64,000 bases of DNA from Micropterix aruncella (Eukaryota > Arthropoda > Insecta > Lepidoptera > Micropterigidae), in NCBI GenBank assembly GCA_944548615.1, contig OX155954.1, positions 725,335 to 789,334 of the forward strand, written 5' to 3'. Both the position numbers and the translations under genes were made by a program. Positions 45,025 through 56,059 of this stretch are shown one piece after another (the first letter of the stretch is position 1; the number at the start of each line of letters is the position of its first letter). The notes beneath the pieces were generated by a model. That model was given only the letters and a program-made list of their open reading frames with translations. It made no database searches and was not told the DNA's origin.

Positions 45025-45310
45025 ACACTTTTAGTTTAGCTAGCGCATACAACTTCCAACATCTGGCAATAGAGGTGTTTATACAGATCTACAAGGCGCA
45101 TGTGAGACCTACTCTTGAGTAGGTATGGCTATCAGCTCTGGAACCCCTACTTGTGCAAAGATGTAATGTCATGAAAAAGGTGATTTGAAAGACCACCAAA
45201 ATGTCAGTGAGACTGAATAGAAATTATGAAGATCGCTTGGAATTACTTGAACTGACTACTCTCAAACATAGAAGACAAGGAAGGGACCTGATTGAGACAA
45301 ACTTTTAATA
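45025..45310 (+). mobile_element. CR1/Jockey-like ORF2 fragment
   Basis: The + strand readings give IQIYKAHVRPTLE, VWLSALEPLLVQRC, YEDRLELLELTTLKHRRQGR and DLIET. This is the collinear thumb region of CR1/Jockey-type RT proteins. An in-frame stop and small indels show decay. It lies just inside BRCC36 intron 3. Confidence 0.6.
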
Positions 45311-46496
45311 AGAATTTTTAGGAAAAACAAAAAAAAACGTTTTTTTGTTTTTAATATTATAAAACGCTATGAGCACAATGCGCTACCTAGCGATAGGTAA
45401 AATATTGCTAGTATTGATTATTCACTCAAACTTTTTTCAATAGATTTACAAATTTGACAAAAAAATAGGCAAGTTTTTTTCATAACTTTTTTTAAGCTAT
45501 TGCATAGCTTTTATCGCGGGCCTAGGCCAGCGCGGCGACCGAATGAAGAAATTTCCTAACCAAAATTAATTATTTTAAACTGATAATTACGTCTAAACGA
45601 GGACTGCTTACGATTCGAAAAAAATATATGTTAAACAAGAACATTTTCCTAATATTCTTAGCTTTGAATATTTTAGATTTTATTGATATTACATAGTGTA
45701 ATTAGTTTGTGAAATTAGGTCTAACCGAACACAAAAACGACTACTACGCAAATACTATCTGGCGTATTATTATGAAACCTGCACCATTTTAAAGATAATT
45801 TAATTATCTATATTTTTATCTACGAAGTTTTTCGAATAGTCAAAGAATAATAGCCGGTTTTTTTGCTTTATCGAATAAAATTCGTGCGCTCTATCGGAAG
45901 ACGTTTAAATTATTCCGAATCGATTCGGAATAATTTCAACGTTTTCCGATAGAGCGCAGTTATATGTTATCAGAAAAAAAAATCTTCATACTGCATAAAT
46001 AAAATAAATAAATAATTATAATTGCATAAGTTGTTAAAAAATGCTATGCAATAGCTTTACCCCGGCAGTCCCCGAGTGCCACACGTATTTTTTTTTTAAT
46101 TCTAAAAATGTTTACCATGTTCACAAGGATGTCACTAATTAAATAAAACCTGTATTTAAAAGAAAGAATGCCCGAGAAGAGGAAATTGGGAGAGGAAAGA
46201 AGAGAAGAGAGAAAGGGAAGAACTGATTCCTTCTTAGAAAATTAGTAATTTTTTAGGTGAGTCTTGAATGATTCTAAAGACTGGTGTGTTTCGTACATTT
46301 GCTGGAAAGAGATCGTTCCAGAGTCTTTCACCATGGACACAGAAAGAGTAGGAGTAGAATCATCAGTATTATGAGAAGGAATTTTGAGTAAATTGTCAAA
46401 GGCTGACCGAAATACGAGACCGTAGACATAATGGTTCGAAAAGCTTGTGGAGATATGATGGTGTTCATTGGAGAGTATACGATAGAGAGCAAGTAA
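45311..46496. other. BRCC36 intron 3, AT-rich, no gene
   Basis: Only the palindrome at 45,888-45,957 and low-complexity runs were noted. Confidence 0.45.
45888..45957. repeat. palindrome with about 35-bp arms
   Basis: GCGCTCTATCGGAA, ACGTTTAAATTATTCCGAAT and the centre ATCGAT are mirrored by ATTCGGAATAATTT and TTCCGATAGAGCGC with few mismatches. It may be a minimal fold-back MITE. Confidence 0.75.
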
Positions 46497-47548
46497 ATGA
46501 ACCAGAATGGCACTGGTCTGGGGTATGGCAGTACAACCACGAGCGACGTGGACTTGAAGAAGTCTCTTTTGCGGGGAGATTACGACAGCAACAGTATGGC
46601 TCATGCTATTGGCCTTCAATGCCAGAATGATTGGACAACAATTGGGGACTTTTGCATTCCGCCTCCAATGCACTGGAAGGTAATGCTCTATGACTGGACG
46701 CCAGCGATGCTGAAATTTTATTTGAATGCCTTTCAGCATACACTTCCAGACCCCAGTAACCTCGCTCGTTGGAGCTTTGCCGAGGATAGTTCTTGTCCCC
46801 TCTGTAGCAATACCCCTTGCACAGCTACACATTCTAGCTGGCTGCAAGGTGGCCTTAGATCAAGGACGGTACACTTACCGCCATGACAAAGTTCTCGCTG
46901 TTATTCGCGAGGTAATTAGTCTCTCAGTGGCTCGTGCCAACAAGGGTTTGACAGTATCCTCCAAACCCCCAATACAGTTTGTGCGGGATGGCTCTAAAGG
47001 CAAAAAACATTTAACTGCAAAACCTTTCTCAATAATCGAGAAAGCTACAGATTAGATTCTGGAGGTTGATTCGGTCTCTAAGCAGTATAAATTCCCTGAA
47101 AGTCTCGGATGCACAGCCCTCCGTCCAGATATAACTCTTTACTCTCTATCTCGGAAGGTGGCTCTTATTGTAGAATTAACTGTTCCATGGGAATCAAATA
47201 TCCCAAAAGACCACGAGTACAAATTAAATAAATACCATGATCTTGCAAATGCAGTAACCCGGAACGGCTTCACTGTTCACCTTCACTCGGTGGAAGTTGG
47301 CGCTCGTGGCCTGCCAGCTAAATCTCTATTTCACCTCTTTAAAGATCTTCTATAGCTTCGAAGGGGGAGTGAATGGGTGGTAAGGTGAACGCTCACATGT
47401 GGCAAGACAGCTGTCCTAAACCTACCACAGCCGGTTCGTAAGTCCGGAATCCACTGCTCACCCCCCAGAAGTGTAAAAAAAATAGTATTATGATGGGCCC
47501 GACTCGGGTCGGTGAATTCCAAGGCAGCTCCGTTTGTATTTATTATTT
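46497..47548 (+). mobile_element. Hero-like retrotransposon, 5'-truncated copy
   Basis: It is nearly identical to 40,828-41,954, starting at AGAATGGCACTGGTCTGG. Lesions: a 2-bp loss at the CTAGACACATTCTAG site (frameshift), TGG to TAG in the IIEKATDW region (47,053), and about 85 bp deleted before the stop. The 3' UTR end is intact. The high similarity implies a recent insertion or a local duplication. Confidence 0.87.
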
Positions 47549-48086
47549 CTCCTTTGGCGTATTGGCAACCACTTTAACCGTGGCCTATGTATATTCGGAC
47601 GCGTGATCATACTTACGTAGACTGAAGATGAGTATTCAGTATTCAGTATTCAATTTATTCATTCAGAATATACAATAAAAGCATGCATTATGAATAAAGC
47701 TAATTATCGCATATTAGAATTCGTCAGTTGCTACTAATATATTATTATATGTAGATATAAAACTATTAAAGCATAAACATTAATTCGACAATAGCGTTGA
47801 CTAAAGTCGGCTTTACACGGCAGACAAATAAAATTAAAGAAAAAAATATAGAGCTGAATCCATGTACATGAGTATACATATAAAAAGGGTAATTATTATA
47901 AGAATATTAATAGTCATCTTAGGCACTTTATACAAAAAATAATCACACAATAGAAAGTATCAAAACAAAATTGGATAAAACAATGTATGTATATGATCAG
48001 GTATGTTACGTTACACATTGTAATCTACATATTAAATTCATAATATTATTATTAAACAATAAGAACTAAAATGAGGTACCTGAAAG

Positions 48087-48840
48087 TTACATATTAATGT
48101 TATCCCCATTTGAAAGAATTGCATGCTCAAAAAAATCACCCAGCTTATAGAAAGCACGTGTGGATTGCAGCTTTTGTTTAATAAATCTTTTAAACGCCTT
48201 TGTTTCCATCTTTCTTGTGGAGAGTGGTAGCTGGTTAAAGAGCTCATAGCTCAAATATCCAAAGGACTTTTGTGTCTGCGTAAGGCGTACGTTAGGCAGG
48301 ATAACATCATCACGTCTGCGTGTATTGTGGGAGTGCATATTCCCGTTTATCCCTTGTTCGTTAATATTTGATTTAGCATATAGTAGACATTTTAAAATAT
48401 ATTCAGACGTAAAGTCAGTATTTTGTACTTGAGAAAGTATGGTTCGCAGTGCGAACCATACTTGAAAAATGAAAACCTTAGAACTGTCTGTGGCATTCCC
48501 CCATATCAGTATACTATAAGTAATTTTAGAATGGAAACAGGCATGATACGCAATTATTGCAACAATTTCGCCAGTTAAGAATTTAATCATAGTATGTCAT
48601 ACTATGAATCATAGTATGTCGAGTTTTTTCTCTGATAAATGGAGATAAGGCATATCTGCAGTCAAGACAAGGTAAGAGAAGGAATTCTGCAAGATTTCTT
48701 TGAGCGTTTGCAGAGAGTGAAAACTAGCATATATTTTGCGACTTACCTCACCTACGTGTGGTTGCCAGGAGAAATGTCCACTGACTTTCATACAATTTAT
48801 TCACTCGATACAAATACTTGGCCTGCTTCTTTCAATTGAA
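48087..48840 (-). mobile_element. CR1/Jockey-like RT C-terminal fragment
   Basis: The minus strand gives SGHFSWQPHVGEVSRKIYAS, then in another frame IIAYHACFHSKITYSILIWG and FGYLSYELFNQLPLSTR, KAFKRFIKQKL. These are the palm-to-tail segments of CR1/Jockey-type RT in order, with at least one frameshift and a short direct duplication (ATAGTATGTC, about 48,590-48,620). Confidence 0.68.
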
Positions 48841-48959
48841 TCATCCGGAAGATTCTAAATTTAAAACATATCCATATTCTAATCGAAGCGCTATCTGTAT
48901 TAGATCGAGAACTTCTATATTTGCCTTGTATATTAGGTCGAGAACTTCTATATTATATG

Positions 48960-49435
48960 CATCGGGCATCGTGGAAACGGAGCCAGGGATGTCGCCAGGC
49001 AAAAGCCATGATGGAGCAAGCACTACAAAAGAAAACCAAGGCCCTTGACATGAGCAATAATAACCTTAGAACCACTATCGGTTTCCTCACCGTACACACG
49101 ACCCTTACAGCACATCTATTAAACCTTGGCTTGACCGAGAGCAAGGTCTGTCGAATATGTGGCGAAGAACCTGACGACAGCATACACATCGTTGGTCGCT
49201 GCCCAGGCCTCGCTGCAAAAAGATACAGTTTACTGGGACGAGCCTTTCTCGAACCCAGCGATCTGCCCAAGTTAAAGGTCAGTGATGTACTTGGACCGGT
49301 AAACAGTACTGGTCTACTAGCTGACCACTGATCTAACTCAAAGTGGGTAGTTACAAAAGATCTTATAGATCCAGGTGACGTCAAGGGCTGGAAACAAGCC
49401 CCCCACTCCGTTTACTACTACTACTACTACTCTAT
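48960..49435 (+). mobile_element. retrotransposon 3' end with RNase-H-tail Cys-His motif
   Basis: The + strand reads LRTTIGFLTVHTTLTAHLLN, CRICGEEPDDSIHIVGRC, GRAFLEPSDLPKLKVSDVL and then a stop. LTGH...L...CxxC...H...C followed by LGR-FL-P is the usual C-terminal end of RNase H-bearing I/LOA/R1-type non-LTR elements. It is 5'-truncated and ends before a (CTA)n run. Confidence 0.62.
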
Positions 49436-49682
49436 ATATGCCTGGGCAGTGCAGGATTTACGACGGGACGTTAGCACTCCTGGAGTGTGCAACGCTGCAG
49501 TGGCGGTAAATGCTGCAAATACAAATTGGAGCGTAGTGTGTTCGTGTACGCAAGCAAAGTAAAACGTTGGTTGGTACATCTCGCGCATCACGTTCGGCGT
49601 TCAGTAACTGCAAATTCATCGCTATGGAGTGGGCCGATGAGAAATGTCTAGCTCTAAAATCAAGGAGTACTGAAATTATACA

Positions 49683-50355
49683 ACTTCGGTTGTCGACTAC
49701 AACGGGCGAACCCGTCACTACAGGAAGTTTTAACGATTAGTCGTTCTATCTCCCTGGAGTGAGCGTAGAAGACTTGGGACATAACAGTCCACCATCTAGA
49801 TACGTCACAAGCCCGTAAGAGGCCAACGCCTTAACCGCGAGTAGCCAGGAGTGTTACCCGGCGGGCTTGCACTCACGCCCTTACTTCCAATTGTGACCAG
49901 ATTACTCCGGTCTCTCGATTGGTTCCGAGTTCGGGGTCGCTTGCGCGGTCCTCTCCTTTACGAAGCGGTGAAACGGTGTATACCGAATCTATCGCGGACC
50001 ACAGCGTCCTTTGCCAGGCTGTTCACCCAGGATCGGATGGCCGATGGTCGTTTCAAGAGCAGTCGCCGTAAGGTCCGCAACCACCCCCACTCTATAGGAA
50101 ACAGTACTGCTTCCAGACTCCCCCGACTGTTAGTCAGAGTGCACAGTCGATTGGCTTACGCCGCACGGTGCGCAGACCGTCCAGGAGCGGCAGAAGTTTG
50201 ATTCCCAGGAGAAACTGACCAAGGCCATAGTCCTACCCAGGCTCGCACTTCATGCGTGGAGGCCGTCGGATGGGTGTTGACCCGTGAGTGTGACCAACCC
50301 TGAACAGAATGGGTCTTCGTGGCCAACTTAGCAAGGGCCCGTTAACTCCCTGAAA
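49683..50355 (-). repeat. GC-rich interspersed family, copy H (full length)
   Basis: It is flanked by a perfect 14-bp direct repeat ACTGAAATTATACA (49,669-49,682 and 50,356-50,369). In + family orientation it starts TTTCAGGGAGTTAACGGG and ends ACGGGTTCGCCCGT, GTAGTCGACAACCGAAGT. The 116-codon frame across it is not conserved in other copies. It lies about 330 bp downstream, in gene orientation, of BRCC36 exon 3. Confidence 0.8.
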
Positions 50356-50683
50356 ACTGAAATTATACAGTGCTATGAGATCCGAAGGATGAGAAATTTA
50401 AAAATAAATTCTGGCGACGACATGTTCGCTCAACGTTCGCGTGAAAACTGCGGAGCACTCATCTTTGAGTTGATGCGTGCAATATCTCCATTTGAGCAGT
50501 TGCAGATTCGCGGAGCAGAGTTAATGGATACCCACCTTTAGGGCTCCCATCGTAGTCAGAATGTTTAACAGCCCAAAGCGGCCCCAAAAAGTGTAAAGCC
50601 TCCCCCCGTCGAGATTTCGACAGCCTAATGGCTCCTACATGGGTTAATCCGGCACTGCCTGGATACCTTCTTCCAATACTAAC

Positions 50684-50794
50684 CTGTAGGCAGGTGCTAA
50701 TTAAAGCGTCGTCTGGCTGTATAATTTCCAAAGAAATTTCTTTTCGGCTTTGATTTGGAACTTTACCGACTGACTGGAAACATGTCACTTGAAC
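50684..50794 (-). CDS. BRCC36-like exon 3
   Basis: The acceptor ACTGTTTTGGTTTTAG (minus strand) precedes GTT CAA GTG ACA, and the donor is CAG|GTTAGT. The 111-bp exon (phase 0-0) reads VQVTCFQSVGKVPNQ and SRKEISLEIIQPDDALISTC. It matches the LYTCFQS...EIPI block after the JAMM core in BRCC36 and joins directly to TLTQLPTIL of exon 4. It is too short to stand out as an ORF, so the call rests on motif and phase. Confidence 0.85.
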
Positions 50795-51004
50795 CTAAAA
50801 CCAAAACAGTTGAAAATCAGGAAAGCAAGGATTACCAGAAAAAAAATATATAAATAATGTACGCCTTGTCAGGGTCTCCCAACCGATTTTTTATAAGATT
50901 TATCAGTTTCTGTATCTTAAATAATGGGTGATCATTTAATAATCGAGCACCAATAACAGTCGATTAATCGTATCGCAATCGTTTGCAACCTGTCCATAAA
51001 AAAT

Positions 51005-51191
51005 ACAGGTCACGCGATAAGAGCTGGCACGTTCACAGTACTCACACTAATGCAATGTCACTATACAGTGTGTGAGCGAGAGAGACGGAAAGACTTTTTA
51101 TGATGCGCATCAAGTGAAAGTCACGTCGCGCGTCACGACATTGCATTAGTGTGAGTACTGTGAACGTGCCAGCTCTCGCCGCGGGACCTGT
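51005..51191. mobile_element. MITE with about 55-bp inverted ends
   Basis: 39 bp are perfectly inverted (GAGCTGGCACGTTCACAGTA...ATGCAATGTC, 51,021-51,059, against 51,137-51,175). A further imperfect ACAGGTC(A/C)CGCG lies outside. The 77-bp centre is non-coding. A target duplication was not resolved. Confidence 0.78.
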
Positions 51192-51379
51192 AATATAATG
51201 AAGTTTTGTGCAAGAAATTGTCTTTTTATAACAATCGAATAATATAAACCTTTTGTGTAATCACTGGGCTCCATTGCGTTTTTTCGTGAACATGATGCGT
51301 AATATTGTAAAATCATGCAAAAGCAGTGTGTTAGAGTGGAATGTAAAATGAACCATTGTCTTTTCCCGAACAAAAACTG

Positions 51380-52210
51380 TGTGTCTCAAAAGTTAGGTCT
51401 CCACCCATTATTAAATGTGCGGATATCAATCTCTATAAGAACTACGCCAACCACCGTATCTATATCCGCTCAGATAGCAGGGCAGCTCTTATGGCACTAG
51501 CCTCGAATACTATTAATTCAAAGCTAGTGCAAAACTGCGTATCACTACGAATTTCCTGGGTGAAAAGAAGAGGGTAATTCTAAGATGGGTTACGCCATGC
51601 AGGAATCGAGGGAAATTAAAAAGCCGACGAACTTGCTAAGACGGAACTTGCTAAGACGGAAGGGAACGTTATACGGCCCTGAACCTTGCTGTGGCGTACC
51701 AAAATGCCTTGCAAACCTAATGCTCAAACAAATATGTTTAGAACAATCCGTCAACCACTGGAATTACACGCTAGGGTTGAATCAATCCAAAGCGTTAATT
51801 AAGGCTTATGACCCTAAGACGGACCGTGAGGCCTTATCGCTAAATAGGAACAATCTACGCATACTGGTGAGGGCGCTCACGGGGCATTGTGGCCTTAACA
51901 AACACATGTACAACCTCAAGCTACGAGACACAAAAATGTGCAGGTTCTGTGTCTCGGAGCAGGGGCAGAGAAAACTCCCCAGCACCTCATGTGCGAGTGT
52001 GGCCCGCTGATGTGTAAAAGATACATCCACTTGGGTGGTCATTACCTCCAATCTGAGGAGGTAAAATAATCTGGCGCAAAAAGCCTGTTGCAGTTCTTAA
52101 ATGACACGAGGCTTAGCGCAGAACTATAGTAGGTGGCGAACACAATAGATCAGCAATGGTCGCAGTGTTACAAGGCTCATAAAGACCTTAGAAAAGCCCC
52201 AGACAACAAA
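51380..52210 (+). mobile_element. retrotransposon RNase H and C-terminal fragment
   Basis: The + strand gives NHRIYIRSDSRAALMALAS, an RNase H segment with the catalytic D of SDS. Then come CGVPKCLANLM, LNRNNLRILVRALTGHCGLN and KMCRFCVSEQGQ, the terminal Cys-His region. Frameshifts separate the parts. The organisation is that of I/LOA/R1-like elements with RNase H. It ends at AACAAATAAAAAAAATAAAT, a likely 3' tail. Confidence 0.68.
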
Positions 52211-52249
52211 TAAAAAAAATAAATAATATTGCGTCTGACATGCATTTAG

Positions 52250-53420
52250 GATGGACGCTTCTACGTTGGCCGCTGCCACCTCACTAAAGTGACGCCAAGC
52301 TGCATAAAAAATCATGGCCACTATTTTTGGAACAGAAAAGGGGTTCTTATGATTGAGTTTATGACAACTGGCACAACCATCATGGCATATTCATATTGTG
52401 AGACTGTGAAAAAAGTAATGGGCAATGAAAAAACTAATAAGTCGGGAGCTAATGGGCCCTATTGCAGTTAGGCTACAAGACCCATGCGTTTAGGGTGGGC
52501 AAATTCACGAGTCAACACCCATCCGGCAGCCTCCACGCAGAAGTGCGAGCCCGGGTAGGACTCCGGCCTGGGGGTCAGTTTACCCTAGGAGTCAACCTTC
52601 GGGCGCTCCTGGACGGTTTGCGCACCGTGCGGCGTCAGCCAATCGATTGTGCATTCCGACTGATAGGGGGGGCGGGGGGAGAATGGAAACAGTACTGTTT
52701 CCTATACAGCGGGAGTAGTTGTTAACGTTATGGTAACTGCTCTTGAAATGACCAAATCGGCTACCCGATACCGGGTGAACAGCCGGGCAAAGGATGTCGT
52801 GGTCCGCGATAGGTTCGGTAGACACCGTATCACCGATACGTAAGGGAGAGGACCGCGCAAGCAACCTCGAACCTACAACCAGTCGGGAGACCGGAGTAAT
52901 CTGGTTGCAACTGGAAGTAAGTGCGCGAGTGTCGGCCCGTTGTCTGATTAACCTGGCTATCTCACGGTAAGGCGTTGGCTTCTTACGGGCGAGTGGCGTA
53001 ACTAGACAGTGGACTGTTTTTGTCCCAAGTCTTCTACGCTCACCTCATTGGAGACAGAACGGTCTAATATCGTTAAAACTTCCTGAGGTGACGGGTTCGC
53101 CCGTTGTAGTTGACAGCTCCAGTTGTGAAAAGACTTCGTAGAGCCATCCAAAATTGAAGACGAGGCATGCTGACGAAGGGGGTTTATCTTATCTTCTTCA
53201 TGACAATGCTCGGACCCACATTGGAAAACGGATGGAGACAGATGAAGAAGTGAAGAAAGAAGTCACACAATATATAGAAAAGGAGATAGCGGCAAGTTTC
53301 TATAAGGCTGACATACACAAAATCCCAGTACGCCTTGAAAAGTGCATCCAAGTGAATAGCGTTTATGTTGAAAAAAAACTCATATATACCCATGTGTTTT
53401 TTTTTTCAAAAATGTAGAGC
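52250..53420 (+). mobile_element. mariner transposase relic split by a GC-rich element
   Basis: The first piece reads YFWNRKGVLMIEFMTTGTT, then YSYCETVK. Coding resumes after the insertion as VKRLRRAIQN, RRGMLTKGV, LHDNARTHIGKR, EVKKEVTQYIEKE and ADIHKIPVRLEKCIQVNSVY. FWDxKGVLLxEFM...YCETLxxLRxAIQN...HDNARPH...GIxKLxxRWxKCI is the mariner order. Part between HDNAR and the C-terminus is deleted, with stops. The inverted repeats were not located. Confidence 0.8.
52413..53123 (+). repeat. GC-rich interspersed family, copy I (full length, inserted in mariner)
   Basis: The family reference copy. The mariner reading gives the empty site: TGTGAAAA is duplicated at 52,405-52,412 and 53,124-53,131, and the transposase frame resumes exactly. 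The element has a GGGAGCTAATGGGCCCTATT start region, a TTTGCGCACCGTGCGGCG block, a GGTAAGGCGTTGGCTTCT block, and a 3' hairpin ACGGG-TTCG-CCCGT followed by TGTAGTTGACAGCTCCAG. There are no terminal inverted repeats, no poly(A), no shared reading frame and no tRNA-like promoter boxes that I can see. Duplications vary from 8 to 14 bp between copies. Confidence 0.78.
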
Positions 53421-53508
53421 GTCATTCAATTATTATAATAATATAGACATTACTTTTGGGACATGCCTCGTACCTGCCCGACATAAATCCATCTCAATTA
53501 GTTTAATA

Positions 53509-53700
53509 GGGCGTTTACACTCTAGCGCGAGGCGTGAGGCGAGACGCGAAACCATATCAGTAAACAAATGGAACAGAGGCAAAGCTTCTAACGAGCGTAC
53601 AAAATGTTTACCTACTTGTTAGAAGCTTTGTCTCTGTTCCGTTTGTTTACTACATGGTTTTGCGTCTCGCCTCGCGCCTTGCGCGAGAGTGTAAACGCCC
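53509..53700. mobile_element. fold-back MITE, 192 bp
   Basis: The arms GGGCGTTTACACTCTAGCGC, GAGGCGAGACGCGAAACCAT and AACAGAGGCAAAGCTTCTAAC are mirrored on the right, ending GTGTAAACGCCC. The centre is near 53,605. Non-coding; it lies in BRCC36 intron 2... outside any exon. Confidence 0.75.
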
Positions 53701-53859
53701 CATGAAAACATTTTGTCTGGTCTACATTACGTTTTAAAGTTACTCACATTTTAAAGTTAGTTTTGAAATTCAGCGAATAGTATTAGTCAATCGGGTTTTG
53801 TCAATCGGGTCTATCAATTTGATCAATGTCAATGTCAATTTGATCAAGCGGGTTTCTGT

Positions 53860-54125
53860 TTTGTATGATTTTTATTGTGTGGAGAGATAGAGAATTGCGG
53901 GGATAGGATGCGAGGGAAGTGAGCAGAGGGGTACGTCTCGATGAACGCCTTTTGGTTAGAAGCGTTACGCGCGTGCGAAAGTTGGCAAATATCTCAAACA
54001 TTTGAACATCTGCATTGGCGGAGTAGTAGACATGTGGCGGCCATATGTGAGCCCTAGACTCGTGACGTAGCTTGCTTCGTTTTAAATTTTGTTCTAAGAG
54101 ACGCTACTGTCTGGTATACTGTGAC
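53860..54125 (+). repeat. interspersed repeat, copy 2 of 3
   Basis: It shares GCGGGGATAGGATGCGAGGG, TTTGTTCTAAGAGACGCTAC and GTCTGGTATACTGTGAC with 35,700-36,110. It also shares GGGGTACGTCTCGATGAACG with 59,279-59,460. The repeat end lies about 25 bp from the splice donor of BRCC36 exon 2. Confidence 0.55.
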
Positions 54126-54150
54126 AATACTATAAAATAAAGGCAATCAC

Positions 54151-54248
54151 CTCATGCGCCTTTGAATATTGCTCTTGCAAAAATACGGCAAATATTAATC
54201 CGACAAAACTGGCATCCATTCGCTGATACATTGATTGCGTGCTGAGAT
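54151..54248 (-). CDS. BRCC36-like exon 2 (completes the JAMM motif)
   Basis: The acceptor TTGATTTATTACAG (minus strand) leads into AT CTC AGC, completing the Asp codon begun in exon 1. The donor is GAG|GTGATT. The 98-bp exon reads LSTQSMYQRMDASFVGLIFA then VFLQEQYSKAHE. This matches D-V-R-T-Q...Y-Q-M-M-D...FVGLIFS of BRCC36. The Asp is the zinc ligand of the JAMM site. It leaves in phase 0, fitting exon 3. Confidence 0.88.
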
Positions 54249-54985
54249 CTGTAATAAATCAAGTATTATAATGTTATGCTCATGGCAATCTCTATTCGGC
54301 TATGTGAAAGGAAATTTTATGCGTTTGCAAATATGAAATTTGACGGCTATGACATTTTTATGCACTTGCAAATAAATATAGCCAGGTCCAAGCTGTAGGT
54401 CATTGCCATATTGAAACTCCGAGAAATGCAATTGGATCGTTTCAGAAGGCCAGGGTCAGTCGCTGACTAGACTCTCCACATTGCCTACCTGTCTCTCGCT
54501 ACTTACCATGCGTTTTTGACGCATGAGAAGTAAGGGCAACTTGATTCCACCTTCATATGCGCCTCGATGATAGCCCCGCTACTTGAGTTAGAACCCCTCC
54601 TTAACAAACATACACCATCCATAATTTATGCAACAACCTAAATAAATTCTGATGTATGCCTAACTAATTTTAACTAAAGGGCCGATAAAATCTAGGGTAC
54701 AGGGGTGCCAATGCGATCCCTGGTTGTTTGATAATTCAGGGGCACAAAACTGGTAAACCTGAGCGATGGGATAATCACTAAAATCGCCAAACAGATGCGT
54801 CTACCGTGTTTTAAAACTATCCTTTTTCTCTACGTACTCTTCAGATTACATAACTCCGTCAAAATAAATTTTGTAGAAGAAAAAACTGAGAAACTAGGTT
54901 ACGGTTTCAACGTAATTGATATAAATAAACAAATCTAACAACTTATGGAAAAACTATCACCAATTTACTTCGTTGTCTCAACCGC
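54249..54985. other. BRCC36 intron 1 part, no gene seen
   Basis: No motif or paired termini were recognised. Confidence 0.4.
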
Positions 54986-55118
54986 TGGACAAGGAACTGG
55001 GATTAAGGTATGCTGACCAAAGTCATGTATCTTGACTTCAAAAAAGCCTTTGATAGAGTTCCTGTAAGAGGACTTCTGCAAAAACTTGAACATGTCAGAA
55101 TTTGAGGGAAAATTCTAA
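54986..55118 (+). mobile_element. short CR1/Jockey-type RT fragment
   Basis: The reading VMYLDFKKAFDRVPVRGLLQ then KLEHVRI is the RT catalytic-region box A (DFxKAFDxVxHxxL). It is directly joined to the Hero-like fragment at 55,119, so one truncated element abuts another. Confidence 0.72.
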
Positions 55119-56040
55119 GCCCGCGTAGACTTCCACAAAAAGTTCCTTGCTGGAATCAGCCAGAATAGCACTGGTCTGAGGTATGGCAGTCCAACCATGA
55201 GAAATGTGGACTAAAAAAAGTCTCTCTTGCGAGGAGATTACAACAGTAACAGCATGGCTCACGCTATCGGCCTTCAATGACAGAAAAATTGGACAACAAT
55301 TGGGGATTTTGCATTTCTCCTCCAATACACTGGAAAGTAATGATGTACGACTGGACGCCAGAGATGCTTAAATTTTATTTAAATGCCTTTCAGCATACAC
55401 TTCCAGACCTCAGTAATCTCGCTCGTTGGAGCTATTCTGAGGATAGTTCATGTCCCCTCTATAGCAATACCCCTTGCACAGCTACACATATTCTAGCTGG
55501 CTGTAAGGTGGCCTTAGATCAAGGATGACAATATCGCCATGACAAAGTCCTTGCTGTTATTCGTGAGGTAATTTGTCTCTCCGTCGCTCGTAGCAACAAG
55601 GGTCTGACAGTACCCTTCAAACAACCAATACAGTTTGTGCGGGACGGCTCTAAGGGCAAAAAACATTTCACTAAAAAACCTTTCTCCATAATCGAGAAAG
55701 CTTCAGATTGGATTCTGGAGGTCGATTTGGTCTCTAAGCAGTATAAATTCCTTGAATGTCTCGGATGCACAGTCCTCCGTCCAGATATAACTCTTTACTC
55801 TCTATTTCGGAAGGTGGCCCTTATTGTAGAATTAACTGTTCCATGGGAATCAAATATCCCAAAAGACCGCGAGTTCAAATTAAATAAATACCATGATCTC
55901 GCAAATGCTGTCACCCGGAACGGCTTTACTATTCACCTTCACGCGCTGGAAGTTGGCACTCGTGGCCTGCCAGCCATATCTCTGTTTCACCTTTTTAAAG
56001 ATCTTGGTCTCCCCAGGAAAATTATCAAGGAAAATTCCTA
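55119..56040 (+). mobile_element. Hero-like retrotransposon, internal/3' fragment, older copy
   Basis: It corresponds to about 40,787-41,720 of the long copy (ARVDFHKKFL...RKIIKENS), with many substitutions and indels. The endonuclease core RPDITLYS...VALIVELTVPWE is still readable at 55,637-56,040. The 3' UTR is missing, so it is truncated at the 3' side, unlike copies at 10,742 and 46,497. Confidence 0.82.
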
Positions 56041-56059
56041 GAAAAAATATCTTGTAATG

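Noticed and set aside
49851..50201. 116-codon frame in GC-rich copy H
   Set aside because: Equivalent positions in copies B, E and I are interrupted or in other frames, so it is chance openness of GC-rich DNA.
52413..53123. Helitron classification of the GC-rich family because of the 3' hairpin and CTAG/CTAA-like ends
   Set aside because: Helitrons insert between A and T without duplication. These copies show 8-14-bp duplications and no 5' TC consensus.
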